Under the pieces are notes generated by a model that was given only the letters and a program-made list of their open reading frames with translations, did not search any database and had not been told where the DNA came from. A stretch of DNA of 64,000 bases, taken from assembly GCF_020215665.1 (NCBI RefSeq), contig NZ_CP084061.1, positions 4,245,001 to 4,309,000 of the forward strand, in the 5' to 3' direction. Position 1 is the first letter of the stretch. Every line of letters starts with the position of its first letter. Source of the stretch: Blautia parvula (GTDB taxonomy: Bacteria > Bacillota > Clostridia > Lachnospirales > Lachnospiraceae). A program made the translations under genes and the position numbers. This document shows, piece by piece, positions 20,153-28,555 of the stretch.

Positions 20153-20509
20153 TCAAATGTTGTGGGCGGTGAAGTAGGCACGGAAGCGCATGGCGTCGTC
20201 CAGGGTGTGATGCCAGCCGTATTTTTTCAGATCAATGGTGTGCTCCGGTGTTACGGGGACGCCTTCTTTTTTCAGGAGGGATTCCTGAGTGTGGGGAAAT
20301 GTAAAGGAGGCGGAACCTGAAAGATATCCTCTGTGGTTAACAACGCGGTGCGCAGGGATATCCGGGGAACTCAGTCTTTTGTTCAGGGCGTAGCCAACCT
20401 GGCGGGAATGGGTGGGCATGCCGCATAACAGGGCAATTTGGCCGTAGGTGGCAGCCCTGCCGCAGGGAATCTGCCTGCATACATATTCTACTCTTTTGTA
20501 AAAATCCAT
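20153..20509 (-). CDS. Alkyltransferase-like (ATL) protein
   Basis: A 118-residue homologue of the DNA-binding domain of O6-methylguanine-DNA methyltransferase. The winged-helix features CGRAATYGQIALLCG and the arginine finger RQVGYAL are present. The active-site motif PCHRV reads PAHRV (IPAHRVVN), so the methyl-accepting cysteine is replaced by alanine. ATL proteins with Trp or Ala at this site bind O6-alkylguanine without repairing it and direct it to nucleotide excision repair. The ATG at 20509 follows AAGAGGAACC. Confidence 0.82.
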   Translation of the reverse strand: MDFYKRVEYVCRQIPCGRAATYGQIALLCGMPTHSRQVGYALNKRLSSPDIPAHRVVNHRGYLSGSASFTFPHTQESLLKKEGVPVTPEHTIDLKKYGWHHTLDDAMRFRAYFTAHNI

Positions 20510-20768
20510 CTTGGTTCCTCTTCTGCAGTAAGTGTTTGTTTTCTTGAGCATACGATAATTTTTTTGAAAAGTCAATGCAGGCAGATGTGTGACAGATCTG
20601 TCGAATGATTGAGAAATTGTGCGAATGTTTGAAATTTAGAGTTTTGGATGAAAAAGGTCTGGTAATATTTCACAGAAAAATCACAGTCTTACCTAATTTT
20701 TATCACAATTAAAAAATAAAATTAGAAAGGTCAGATTATGGAAGCACAAGATTAAAGGAGGGAACATT

Positions 20769-21731
20769 TTGATTGAAGTAAGGAATCTTGTAAAAAAGTA
20801 CGGAAATCATGTGGCAGTGGACCATCTGAACTTTACTGTGGAAAAAGGTAAAATTTACGGGTTTCTGGGACCAAATGGCGCCGGAAAGTCCACTACTATG
20901 AACATGATCACAGGATATATTGCGTCCACAGAGGGAGATATTCTGATTGACGGACATAATATCCTGGAGGAGCCTGAGAAGGCTAAAAAATGTATCGGCT
21001 ATCTGCCCGAGCTGCCGCCTTTGTATCAGGATATGACAGTGATGGAATATTTGAAATTTGTGGCAGAGCTGAAATCCATTCCAAAGGCAGAAATAGAAAA
21101 GAACATATCCGAAGTTATGTCAACTACTAAACTGGAAGAAATGAAATACAGGCTGATCAAAAACCTGTCCAAAGGGTACAAGCAGAGAGTTGGCCTGGCA
21201 CAGGCACTTTTGGGATATCCCGAAATTATCATTCTGGATGAACCCACAGTGGGGCTTGACCCAAAACAGATCATTGAGATTAGGGATTTGATCAAGAGTT
21301 TAGGTGAAAAACATACAGTTATCCTCAGTTCACATATCCTATCAGAGGTTAGTGCTGTATGTGATCATGTGCTCATTATTGATCGTGGCAGACTGGTTGC
21401 CAGCGATTCACCTGAAAATCTGAGTAAGGTTATGACAGGTGCAAATTCCCTTGAACTTACAGTAAAAGGACCGGAAGAGGAGATCAGAAAAGCGCTTGAT
21501 ATGGTGGACAATATAGAAGAACTTATCTATCATGAGTCCATGGTAAAAGACGCCTGTGATTTTACGGTCAAGATAGCCGGGGACCAGGACGTAAGGGAGA
21601 ATATATTCTTTGCCCTGGCGGAAGCGAAATATCCTATCTTAAAGATGCAGTCAACGAATATGACATTAGAAGAAGTGTTCTTAAAGCTGACAGATAGCGG
21701 GGAGGAAAAAGAAGATGCTGGCGATATATAA
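20769..21731 (+). CDS. ABC transporter ATPase, Gld-type
   Basis: ATP-binding subunit, 320 residues, with Walker A GPNGAGKST near 36, signature LSKGYKQRVGLAQ near 135 and Walker B IIILDEP near 155. The start is TTG at 20769 behind AAAGGAGG. It resembles GldA/NatA-type export ATPases. The four genes that follow each other here (ATPase, permease, GldG-like, DUF4340) form an operon. Such cassettes are common in Clostridia and their cargo is unknown. The 193 bp upstream is A/T-rich and holds its promoter, not confidently located. Confidence 0.9.
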   Translation: MIEVRNLVKKYGNHVAVDHLNFTVEKGKIYGFLGPNGAGKSTTMNMITGYIASTEGDILIDGHNILEEPEKAKKCIGYLPELPPLYQDMTVMEYLKFVAELKSIPKAEIEKNISEVMSTTKLEEMKYRLIKNLSKGYKQRVGLAQALLGYPEIIILDEPTVGLDPKQIIEIRDLIKSLGEKHTVILSSHILSEVSAVCDHVLIIDRGRLVASDSPENLSKVMTGANSLELTVKGPEEEIRKALDMVDNIEELIYHESMVKDACDFTVKIAGDQDVRENIFFALAEAKYPILKMQSTNMTLEEVFLKLTDSGEEKEDAGDI

Positions 21732-22578
21732 GAAAGAAGTGAAGAGTTACCTTACATCCATGGTAGGTTATGTGTTTATGGCATTTATATTACTAATATT
21801 AGGTATTTATTTTACTGCATATAACCTGAACTATGCAACACCGGATTTCGGAGCAACTTTGAGTTCGGTTACATTTATATTTTTGATCATAACACCGGTA
21901 CTGACAATGAGGATACTGGCAGAGGAGAAGAAAAATAAGACAGACCAGTTACTCTTTACTTCACCGGTGGCAGTTTGGAAAATTGTGCTGGGAAAATATC
22001 TGGGGATGGTCACGATCTATGTGATCCCTGTTATCATTGCTGCCTGCTATCCCCTTATTATGGGGAAATACGGTACGGTATCTTATCCTATGGCCTATAC
22101 GGCTGTGATCGGCTTTTTCTTCCTGGGATGCGCCAACATAGCAGTGGGATTATTTTTATCCTCTGTCACAGAGAGTCAGGTTATTGCAGCTGTCCTTACA
22201 TTCGGCGTTCTTTTCTGCAGTTATGTGATGAACGGAATTGAGTCCTTCTTCTCCCAGACAGCAGTGAGCTCTATGCTGGCTTTTGTGGTGATTGGGATTA
22301 TAATTGCGTTCATTGTTTATCAGATGACAAGAGATGCGATCCTTACAGGCGTTGTGGGAGTTATATTGGTGGGAGTTACTGTGGTTCTGTATTTTGTAAA
22401 GTCTTCTCTTTTTGAAGGCGCCATACAAAAAGTATTGGATTTACTGGCGATCGCAAATCATTTTGATAACTTTGTTGGCGGTATACTGGATGTGACAGGA
22501 ATCGTATATATGCTTTCCGTAATATGCATTTTTGTATTTCTGACAATTCAATCCATACAAAAACGGCGTTGGAGCTGA
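21715..22578 (+). CDS. ABC transporter permease, GldF-like
   Basis: A 287-residue ABC-2 type permease with about six membrane segments: one near residues 17-37, one near 55-70, then 95-120, 130-155, 165-195 and the last near 260-280. It starts MLAIYKKEVKSYLTSMVGY, typical of the GldF group. It overlaps the ATPase gene by 17 bp, so the two are likely translationally coupled and form the membrane channel of the cassette. Confidence 0.88.
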   Translation: MLAIYKKEVKSYLTSMVGYVFMAFILLILGIYFTAYNLNYATPDFGATLSSVTFIFLIITPVLTMRILAEEKKNKTDQLLFTSPVAVWKIVLGKYLGMVTIYVIPVIIAACYPLIMGKYGTVSYPMAYTAVIGFFFLGCANIAVGLFLSSVTESQVIAAVLTFGVLFCSYVMNGIESFFSQTAVSSMLAFVVIGIIIAFIVYQMTRDAILTGVVGVILVGVTVVLYFVKSSLFEGAIQKVLDLLAIANHFDNFVGGILDVTGIVYMLSVICIFVFLTIQSIQKRRWS

Positions 22579-22611
22579 TTTTGGAGGTCGAAGAAAGGAG
22601 AAAATGCAGAC

Positions 22612-24111
22612 ATGAAAGAAATAAAAAGTAATATTAATAAGAAAAAAATTAATATTAAAGATATTATTAGTAATAATAAAGAAAACAGACGAAAAAACAG
22701 GAAAAATCTGAAGCATGGAACATATAGTATGGGAGTAGTCGCGGTATTCGTGGCAATTCTGGTAGTAGTAAATCTGCTTATCCAGGAGCTTCCGTCAAAA
22801 TACAGAGAAATAGACTTAAGTACACAAAAGATGTACAGTATCGGAGATCAGACAAAAAAACTGCTGAAGAATCTGGATAAAGATGTTACCTTATATTTTA
22901 TAGCACAGAAAGGTTCTGAAAGCAGTGATATAGAAAAACTGCTGGAACGGTATGAGGAAAGCAGTGACCATGTAAAGGTAGAGCAGAAAGATCCTGCTGT
23001 TAATCCAAAGTTTACCTCACAGTATACAACAGAAGGAGTAAACAACAATAGTGTTATTGTAGTTTCCGGTGATAAAAGTAAAGTGGTTGATTATAACTCC
23101 ATGTATGAGACCTCTGTGAATTACCAGACATATGCAAGCGAAGTGACCGGGTTTGACGGAGAGGGACAGCTTACTAGTGCGATCAACTATGTGACATCAG
23201 ATAATATGCCTGTAATGTATACACTGGAAGGTCACGATGAGTCTTCTATGAGCGATTCACTGAAAGATATGATACAGAAGGCAAATATTGATATCCAATC
23301 TCTAAATCTTCTTACAATGGACGCTGTTCCGGAAGATGCGGACTGTTTGTTTATTTTTGCACCATCAAAGGATATTTCGGAGGATGAGGCAAAGAAGATT
23401 ATTACTTACCTGGAAGACGGAGGAAAAGCACTGATTGTATCCAATTATACAGGGGAAGACATGCCTAATTTTGCCTCTGTTTTGGAAAATTACGGCGTGA
23501 AAACCGTTGACGGCATTATTCTTGAAGCAGATACAAACCATTATATTTCTCAGAACCCGTCATACCTGCTTCCTAATATAGAAAGCAATGATATTACCTC
23601 AAATCTCTCCTCCCAAAGCCGTTATATCCTTATGCCTTTGGCTCAGGGAATTGAGACAACAGATAATTATAGGGATACTTTGACAATTCAGAATATACTA
23701 ACCACATCCGACAGTTCTTATTCCAAAGTAAATGTGGAAAATATGCAGACAATGGAGAAAGAAAGTGGAGACATTGACGGTCCATTCCATGTAGGTGTGG
23801 CAATCAGTGAAGATCTGGAGGATGATAAACAGACGCAGATTGTATATTATTCATCTGAGACACTGTTTAATGACAATATGAATACAATGGTATCCGGTGC
23901 AAACTTTGAATTGATTTCCGCATCTGTCAACTGGATGTGCTCAAACGAAGATGGCAGTACAATATCAATATCCAGTAAAAGTCTGGATACGTCGACCTTG
24001 ACAATACCAGCAGCAGACGCCAGCTTCTGGAGTATATTTGTTATGGCTGTAGTACCGGCATTTTTGGTGATTTTAGGTGGTGGAATCTGGATGAAGAGGA
24101 GAAAACAGTAA
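22612..24111 (+). CDS. GldG-like ABC-associated membrane protein
   Basis: A 499-residue protein with a Lys/Asn-rich cytoplasmic N-terminus, one membrane segment near residues 40-62, a large extracytoplasmic domain, and a C-terminal anchor FVMAVVPAFLVILGGGIWM followed by KRRKQ. The external domain matches the GldG/DUF4350 pattern: EIDLSTQKMYSIGDQTKKLL near 68, then two Rossmann-like halves. It follows the permease by 33 bp. The role is inferred from position: an accessory subunit of the transporter. Confidence 0.8.
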   Translation: MKEIKSNINKKKINIKDIISNNKENRRKNRKNLKHGTYSMGVVAVFVAILVVVNLLIQELPSKYREIDLSTQKMYSIGDQTKKLLKNLDKDVTLYFIAQKGSESSDIEKLLERYEESSDHVKVEQKDPAVNPKFTSQYTTEGVNNNSVIVVSGDKSKVVDYNSMYETSVNYQTYASEVTGFDGEGQLTSAINYVTSDNMPVMYTLEGHDESSMSDSLKDMIQKANIDIQSLNLLTMDAVPEDADCLFIFAPSKDISEDEAKKIITYLEDGGKALIVSNYTGEDMPNFASVLENYGVKTVDGIILEADTNHYISQNPSYLLPNIESNDITSNLSSQSRYILMPLAQGIETTDNYRDTLTIQNILTTSDSSYSKVNVENMQTMEKESGDIDGPFHVGVAISEDLEDDKQTQIVYYSSETLFNDNMNTMVSGANFELISASVNWMCSNEDGSTISISSKSLDTSTLTIPAADASFWSIFVMAVVPAFLVILGGGIWMKRRKQ

Positions 24112-25671
24112 ATGAAGAAAAAAAATACAGCACTTATTGCAGGCATTATCATATTAGCTTTGCTGCTGGTATTTTATCTTGTTCTTCATAACAGCAGCAA
24201 AGAGGACAGTCAGGATACTGAGAAAACATCAGAAACGGCATTCGAGACAACTGTAGAAGATATCAGTGAAGCGGTATTCAAATCAGGTGAAAATGAATAT
24301 AAATTTACAAAAAGTGATGACATATGGAAATACAACGGAGAAGAAAACTTTCCGCTGGATCAATCAGCATTTGAAGAAATTATCAGTAAATTTGAAAAAA
24401 TAGCTGCTGACAGAGTGTTAGAAAAACCGGATAATATTTCGGAATATGGTTTGGATAATCCAACTGTTACTGTAAGTTTAAAAGATAAAGATGGAAAGGA
24501 ACAGACGCTGCAATTTGGAGATACAAATTCAGTTACAAGCAGCAGCTATATGACGCTGAACAAAGATAATGAAAAAGTTTATATGGTTTCCTCCACAATT
24601 GTCACTTCGCTGCAGTTTGATATCAATGATCTGGCAGAAAAAGAAACATTTCCAAGTATTACAGACATAACAGGCGTCATAATGGAAAGAAATGGACAGA
24701 CATTTTCAGTTTTCAAAGACAGCAGTTCCAGTACAGGCTGGACTGTAACGGGATGGGATGGTACAAAGAAAGATGCGGGCAGTTCACAGGTATCTGAATT
24801 TACTAACCCCATAACAAGTTTATCCTGGAGCAGTTTTATCAGTCAAAATACAGAAGATTTGAGTCAGTATGGACTTGATAACCCGACAATAATTACGATA
24901 AATTATCAGGTTACTGAAACAAAATCTACTGATAAAACGAAAGATGACAGTGCAGATACTGCGGATGGCAGCAATACTACAGACAATAAAAGTAAGGATG
25001 CTGAAGCTGAGAGTGATACCACAGAAGATACAGAGGAAAAAGTGACTGTCGATAAACAGGAAGTTTTATTAATAGGTAATAAAACAGAAGATAACAGTTA
25101 TTATGCTAAGCTTCAGAGTCAGTCAGGGGTTTATACTTTAAGCAGTTCTACTGTTGACAATCTCCTGAATGCAGAAGTAAATCAATTCCTCAGTACTTAT
25201 GTATCAGATTATATTTTTGCCGATCTGGATAAAGTCACTATTGAAAAAGATGGAAATACCTATGAATTTACTAAGAAAACTGAGGAAAAACAGGTAGAGA
25301 GTGACAGTGATAAAGAAAATACAGAGGATACAGATACAGAAGAAGAGGAAACAACAACGGTTACTACCTATTATATGAATGGCAAAGAAATAGAACTGTC
25401 TGATTTCTCTGAGTTTTACAGTCTTATAAGCGGTATGGAATGCCAGGAACGGTTAGACACGGTTCCTGATATGGAAAATCCACCTGAAATGACAGTACAT
25501 TTCTACAAGGAAAATGGTGTGGATGTGACTACTGAGTATTATGCGTATGATTCCAGCTTTTATCTGGTAAAAGACAGCAAAGGAAATGCATCATTAGTAA
25601 ACAAAATGAAAGTAAAAGAACTGACAGAGGCTTTTAATGCCTTTTTAGAAAAACAGAATAAGGAATCATAA
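24112..25671 (+). CDS. DUF4340-domain protein of the ABC cassette
   Basis: A 519-residue protein with an N-terminal signal anchor (about residues 7-25) and an extracytoplasmic region containing repeated DUF4340-like modules (YGLDNPTVTVSL and YGLDNPTIITIN). Two low-complexity acidic Ser/Thr/Asp inserts lie near residues 265-310 and 390-420. It begins immediately at the preceding stop codon (TAA then ATG), so it is co-translated with the GldG-like gene. It ends the operon before a strong terminator. Confidence 0.8.
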   Translation: MKKKNTALIAGIIILALLLVFYLVLHNSSKEDSQDTEKTSETAFETTVEDISEAVFKSGENEYKFTKSDDIWKYNGEENFPLDQSAFEEIISKFEKIAADRVLEKPDNISEYGLDNPTVTVSLKDKDGKEQTLQFGDTNSVTSSSYMTLNKDNEKVYMVSSTIVTSLQFDINDLAEKETFPSITDITGVIMERNGQTFSVFKDSSSSTGWTVTGWDGTKKDAGSSQVSEFTNPITSLSWSSFISQNTEDLSQYGLDNPTIITINYQVTETKSTDKTKDDSADTADGSNTTDNKSKDAEAESDTTEDTEEKVTVDKQEVLLIGNKTEDNSYYAKLQSQSGVYTLSSSTVDNLLNAEVNQFLSTYVSDYIFADLDKVTIEKDGNTYEFTKKTEEKQVESDSDKENTEDTDTEEEETTTVTTYYMNGKEIELSDFSEFYSLISGMECQERLDTVPDMENPPEMTVHFYKENGVDVTTEYYAYDSSFYLVKDSKGNASLVNKMKVKELTEAFNAFLEKQNKES

Positions 25672-25723
25672 AAACAAAAGTATACTTTACAATTGAGTTT
25701 ATCACATATGAGTAAATAACCTA

Positions 25724-25763
25724 AAAAGAGTCCTGCAGCCGGAAATGCTGCAGAACTCTTTTT
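25724..25763 (+). terminator. Rho-independent terminator of the ABC operon
   Basis: Stem AAAAGAGTCCTGCAGC (25724-25739) with GCTGCAGAACTCTTTTT (25747-25763), seven-base loop, one internal mismatch. The A-rich left side and T-rich right side make it usable from both strands. It therefore may also terminate the opposing hydrolase gene. Confidence 0.9.
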
Positions 25764-25768
25764 GTAAA

Positions 25769-25784
25769 TGTTTCACGTGAAACA
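25769..25784. other. parS site 1
   Basis: Perfect 16-bp parS palindrome TGTTTCACGTGAAACA, the ParB/Spo0J loading site, between the ABC operon terminator and the end of the hydrolase gene. It is one of three identical copies within 1.9 kb. Confidence 0.97.
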
Positions 25785-25785
25785 T

Positions 25786-26742
25786 TTAATCAAGAAATAT
25801 ATTTAACTGTTCCATTAATTTATCGGGTGTCTCCATTTGCGGTAAGTGTTTGGCTCCTTTCAAACTAATTGCCTCAACAGCAGGATTACATTCTGTATAC
25901 TGAGATATAATATCTTTGCTGTCCCTCTCTGCCTCACCTTCAATAATAAAAATACTCTGATCAATTGCCTTTAAAGCATGATTAATATTATTGTTTGTAT
26001 ACCGTCCTATTATGCTGGAAAGCAGATACCTTGAACTGCTCATCCCCTTATGGGCCGCTTCATAATAAGTATCCAGCCATTCTGCAGTCATATTAAAAGG
26101 ATTATACAAATACTGCTCCGTAAACAGCAGTTGAATATTACTCTGACATGTAATCATATTATAAACCAAAGTTCCAAAAACAGGTATTTCCAAAAGGAAC
26201 TTATACAGTTTACTCTTTTTATCAGGTATCTTATTCAAAGCATTAAGCGCTGGCGGATTGATCATGACGATCTTACCAAACAAATCTGTTTCATTATGGC
26301 AGGCCATCAAAGCAAAGGAGCCTGAATAACCGCTGGTGATAACATCCGTTCTCTCATGAATCACATTTTTAATAAAATCTGAAATAATCTGCACATATAA
26401 GTAGTTTGTATATGTGATTCTCTGCTTATCGGACCGTCCGCACCCCAGCAGATCAATGGTATAAACCGTATGGTTTTCAGCCAGCTTATCCACAATCTTA
26501 TTCCACTCATAAGCTGAGCTATAAACCGTCAAATCATGCACCAACAAAACCGGCGTCCCAGTCCCAATCTTCTTATAATATATCTTCCCAAATCGCCAAT
26601 TATAATAATTGTTAGCTGTGGACTTCAACATTTCCTTCAACACAGCAGTCCCAAATATAAGCCGATTAATCACATAAATAATACCCGTTGCAATGGAAAA
26701 AAGTATACTTGCCGTAATTATTTTATGCCTGGATTTCTTCAT
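25786..26742 (-). CDS. Membrane-anchored alpha/beta hydrolase
   Basis: A 318-residue alpha/beta-hydrolase with an N-terminal membrane segment (about residues 8-28) and the fold outside or at the membrane face. The HG-like loop is LLVHDLTVYSS, the nucleophile elbow is TSGYSGSFAL (Gly-X-Ser-X-Ser in place of Gly-X-Ser-X-Gly), the acid region is IFIIEGEAERD and the catalytic His is in GAKHLPQME near the C-terminus. The ATG at 26742 lies nine bases after GGAGGTG. The substrate is unknown. It lies between parS sites 1 and 2. The 1,036 bp from its start to parA (26743-27778) hold the hairpin, two parS sites, inverted-repeat element and parA promoter listed separately. I see no gene in that stretch. 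Confidence 0.78.
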   Translation of the reverse strand: MKKSRHKIITASILFSIATGIIYVINRLIFGTAVLKEMLKSTANNYYNWRFGKIYYKKIGTGTPVLLVHDLTVYSSAYEWNKIVDKLAENHTVYTIDLLGCGRSDKQRITYTNYLYVQIISDFIKNVIHERTDVITSGYSGSFALMACHNETDLFGKIVMINPPALNALNKIPDKKSKLYKFLLEIPVFGTLVYNMITCQSNIQLLFTEQYLYNPFNMTAEWLDTYYEAAHKGMSSSRYLLSSIIGRYTNNNINHALKAIDQSIFIIEGEAERDSKDIISQYTECNPAVEAISLKGAKHLPQMETPDKLMEQLNIFLD

Positions 26743-27246
26743 AAAACCGTCCACCTCCTGAAAAAGAATATACTAATATTATAAGACATTAAAGTGAATT
26801 ATACAAGTTAAAATAATTTACAGTCCATAATCAAATAGATAGTCATACGACATAAAGATATATCTTATATTCACATATAGTGCACGTATTGCAGCATATA
26901 ATAAACATTGTTATTATTAAAGCATACAAAAGGTATTTTAACTTTATTATCACAATCTGCATGATCTACTTTGCAGCATATCTTTCCCCAATTTGTTTAA
27001 TACAGCCCACTCCACAAATCTTATCTGACAAAAATCTCCTACAAACCATAGTAGATAACTTATCGAAAGCAATTTTTAAACACAATTTCCTAACACATTC
27101 TATTTTATGAACGCGATTATTGCACAGACTGTCATATAAAGACTATGCGACATAAAACCTTGTATATTGTTTTAGATTAATTATTTAAAGTTAAATAATA
27201 TATCTGATTTTTAAAAGAAACAAAAGCAATAGAAACAATAAATTAA

Positions 27247-27283
27247 TAAATCCATAAAATCAGTTGCTGATTTTATGGATTTA
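27247..27283. repeat. 17-bp perfect hairpin in the parS intergenic region
   Basis: Arms TAAATCCATAAAATCAG (27247-27263) and its exact reverse complement (27267-27283) with a three-base loop. No T-run follows, so a terminator role is doubtful. It lies in an AT-rich stretch with no gene. Confidence 0.75.
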
Positions 27284-27355
27284 ATATAGTACAAAACCTT
27301 CATTATACATAGTTTAACAAAGCCACACTAAACAAGCCACAAATGCTTCTATAAA

Positions 27356-27371
27356 TGTTTCACGTGAAACA
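27356..27371. other. parS site 2
   Basis: Perfect TGTTTCACGTGAAACA, identical to the sites at 25769 and 27657. It lies 33 bp before the inverted-repeat element. Confidence 0.97.
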
Positions 27372-27403
27372 TTACAAGTATAATATCGATACAGAGAAAA
27401 CCA

Positions 27404-27596
27404 GGATGGGAAGCAGGGGGAGGGCAGGTGTATGGGGAAAACGATGTCTAGTGGAGCGTTCGGGAGATCCACCTGCCCCAGACACTTAATGAGGAGGCCG
27501 TTGTCGACGAATTTAGTGACTGGGAGCAGGTTAGCTTCCGGACAAGCGAAACGCTTCGTTTTCCCCATACACCTGCCCTCCCCCTGCTTCCCATCC
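27404..27596. mobile_element. 193-bp GC-rich element with 41-bp perfect terminal inverted repeats
   Basis: The arms 27404-27444 and 27556-27596 are exact reverse complements over all 41 bases. The arms begin GGATGGGAAGCAGGG and end inward at GGGGAAAACGA. The 111-bp interior holds a short dyad (GTGGA 27451-27455, TCCAC 27468-27472) and a partial repeat of the arm motif CCACCTGCCC. It is markedly GC-rich in an AT-rich neighbourhood and lies between parS sites 2 and 3. It has no convincing gene and no clear target-site duplication. It could be a miniature inverted-repeat element or a structural element of the parS region. Confidence 0.6.
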
Positions 27597-27656
27597 GTCC
27601 GCCTTCTACTCTATTTCCCCATATACAATATAACCAATAAAATACCAATAAAAAAA

Positions 27657-27672
27657 TGTTTCACGTGAAACA
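27657..27672. other. parS site 3
   Basis: Perfect TGTTTCACGTGAAACA immediately upstream of the parA promoter. ParB bound here could also repress parAB. Confidence 0.97.
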
Positions 27673-27678
27673 TTCTTA

Positions 27679-27707
27679 TGGAAATACTCCACAATTAATG
27701 CTATAAT
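27679..27707 (+). promoter_or_regulatory. Probable parAB promoter
   Basis: Extended -10 element TGCTATAAT (perfect TATAAT at 27702-27707) with a weak -35 TGGAAA (27679-27684), 17 bases apart. It starts six bases after parS site 3 and about 70 bp before parA. Confidence 0.6.
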
Positions 27708-27778
27708 AAACACGTATATCATAATCCAAAAAACACATCAAAAAACTTTTCCACACAGATGAAAAGAGGAGAGTATAA

Positions 27779-28555
27779 TTGGGAAGAATTATAGCTATAG
27801 CAAACCAAAAAGGCGGCGTAGGCAAATCAACCACAGCCATTAATCTTTCCGCCTGCCTGGCAGAAATGAGCCAAAAAGTCCTCATTATAGATATCGACCC
27901 CCAGGGAAACACCACAAGCGGCGTAGGCGTAGAAAAAGAAAACTTAGACGCCACACTGTATGAACTGCTTCTCGGAGACTGCGATTTATCTGACTGCCTG
28001 ATTGAAAACGTATTTGAAAACCTATCCATTATCCCGTCTAACGTCAACCTGGCCGGAGCCGAGATCGAACTGGTAGGAGTAGAAGACAGAGAATTTTTAT
28101 TAAAGAATCATATTGACACCATAAAAGACAAATATGATTTCATCATTATGGATTGCCCTCCATCACTAAATATTTTGACAATCAATGCAATGACAACAGC
28201 AGATTCCGTTCTTGTACCCATTCAATGTGAATACTACGCATTGGAAGGACTGACACAGCTCATTCATACCATAGAATTAGTACAGGAACGTTTAAATCCT
28301 TCACTTGTTATTGAAGGTGTAGTGTTTACCATGTATGACGCCAGGACAAACCTTTCCCTGCAGGTTGTAGAGAACGTAAAGAGCAATCTGAATCAATCCA
28401 TCTACAAAACTATTATACCGAGAAATGTCCGTCTTGCAGAGGCGCCCAGTTATGGTCTGCCCATTACACTATATGATAAAAAATCTGTGGGAGCAGAGAG
28501 TTACAAACTCCTGGCAGAGGAAGTATTACATAAGGGGGATGAAGAATGGCAGTAA
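27779..28555 (+). CDS. parA: Chromosome partitioning ATPase ParA/Soj
   Basis: Walker-type partition ATPase, 258 residues. The deviant Walker A is KGGVGKST with its signature lysine near residue 11, followed by DIDPQGNTTSG near 39 and the Walker B-like IIMDCPPSL near 118. The start is TTG at 27779 behind AGAGGAG. It overlaps parB by ten bases. With ParB and parS it segregates and regulates the origin region, and Soj homologues modulate DnaA. Confidence 0.95.
   Translation: MGRIIAIANQKGGVGKSTTAINLSACLAEMSQKVLIIDIDPQGNTTSGVGVEKENLDATLYELLLGDCDLSDCLIENVFENLSIIPSNVNLAGAEIELVGVEDREFLLKNHIDTIKDKYDFIIMDCPPSLNILTINAMTTADSVLVPIQCEYYALEGLTQLIHTIELVQERLNPSLVIEGVVFTMYDARTNLSLQVVENVKSNLNQSIYKTIIPRNVRLAEAPSYGLPITLYDKKSVGAESYKLLAEEVLHKGDEEWQ

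Noticed and set aside
26880-27110. 76-codon ORF in the AT-rich parS gap
   Set aside because: No ribosome site, low-complexity AT-driven composition and no family resemblance.
27314-27668. Two opposing ORFs in the inverted-repeat element, both containing FPIHLPSPCFPS
   Set aside because: The shared peptide arises because the perfect inverted arms give the same translation on both strands. Not evidence of genes.
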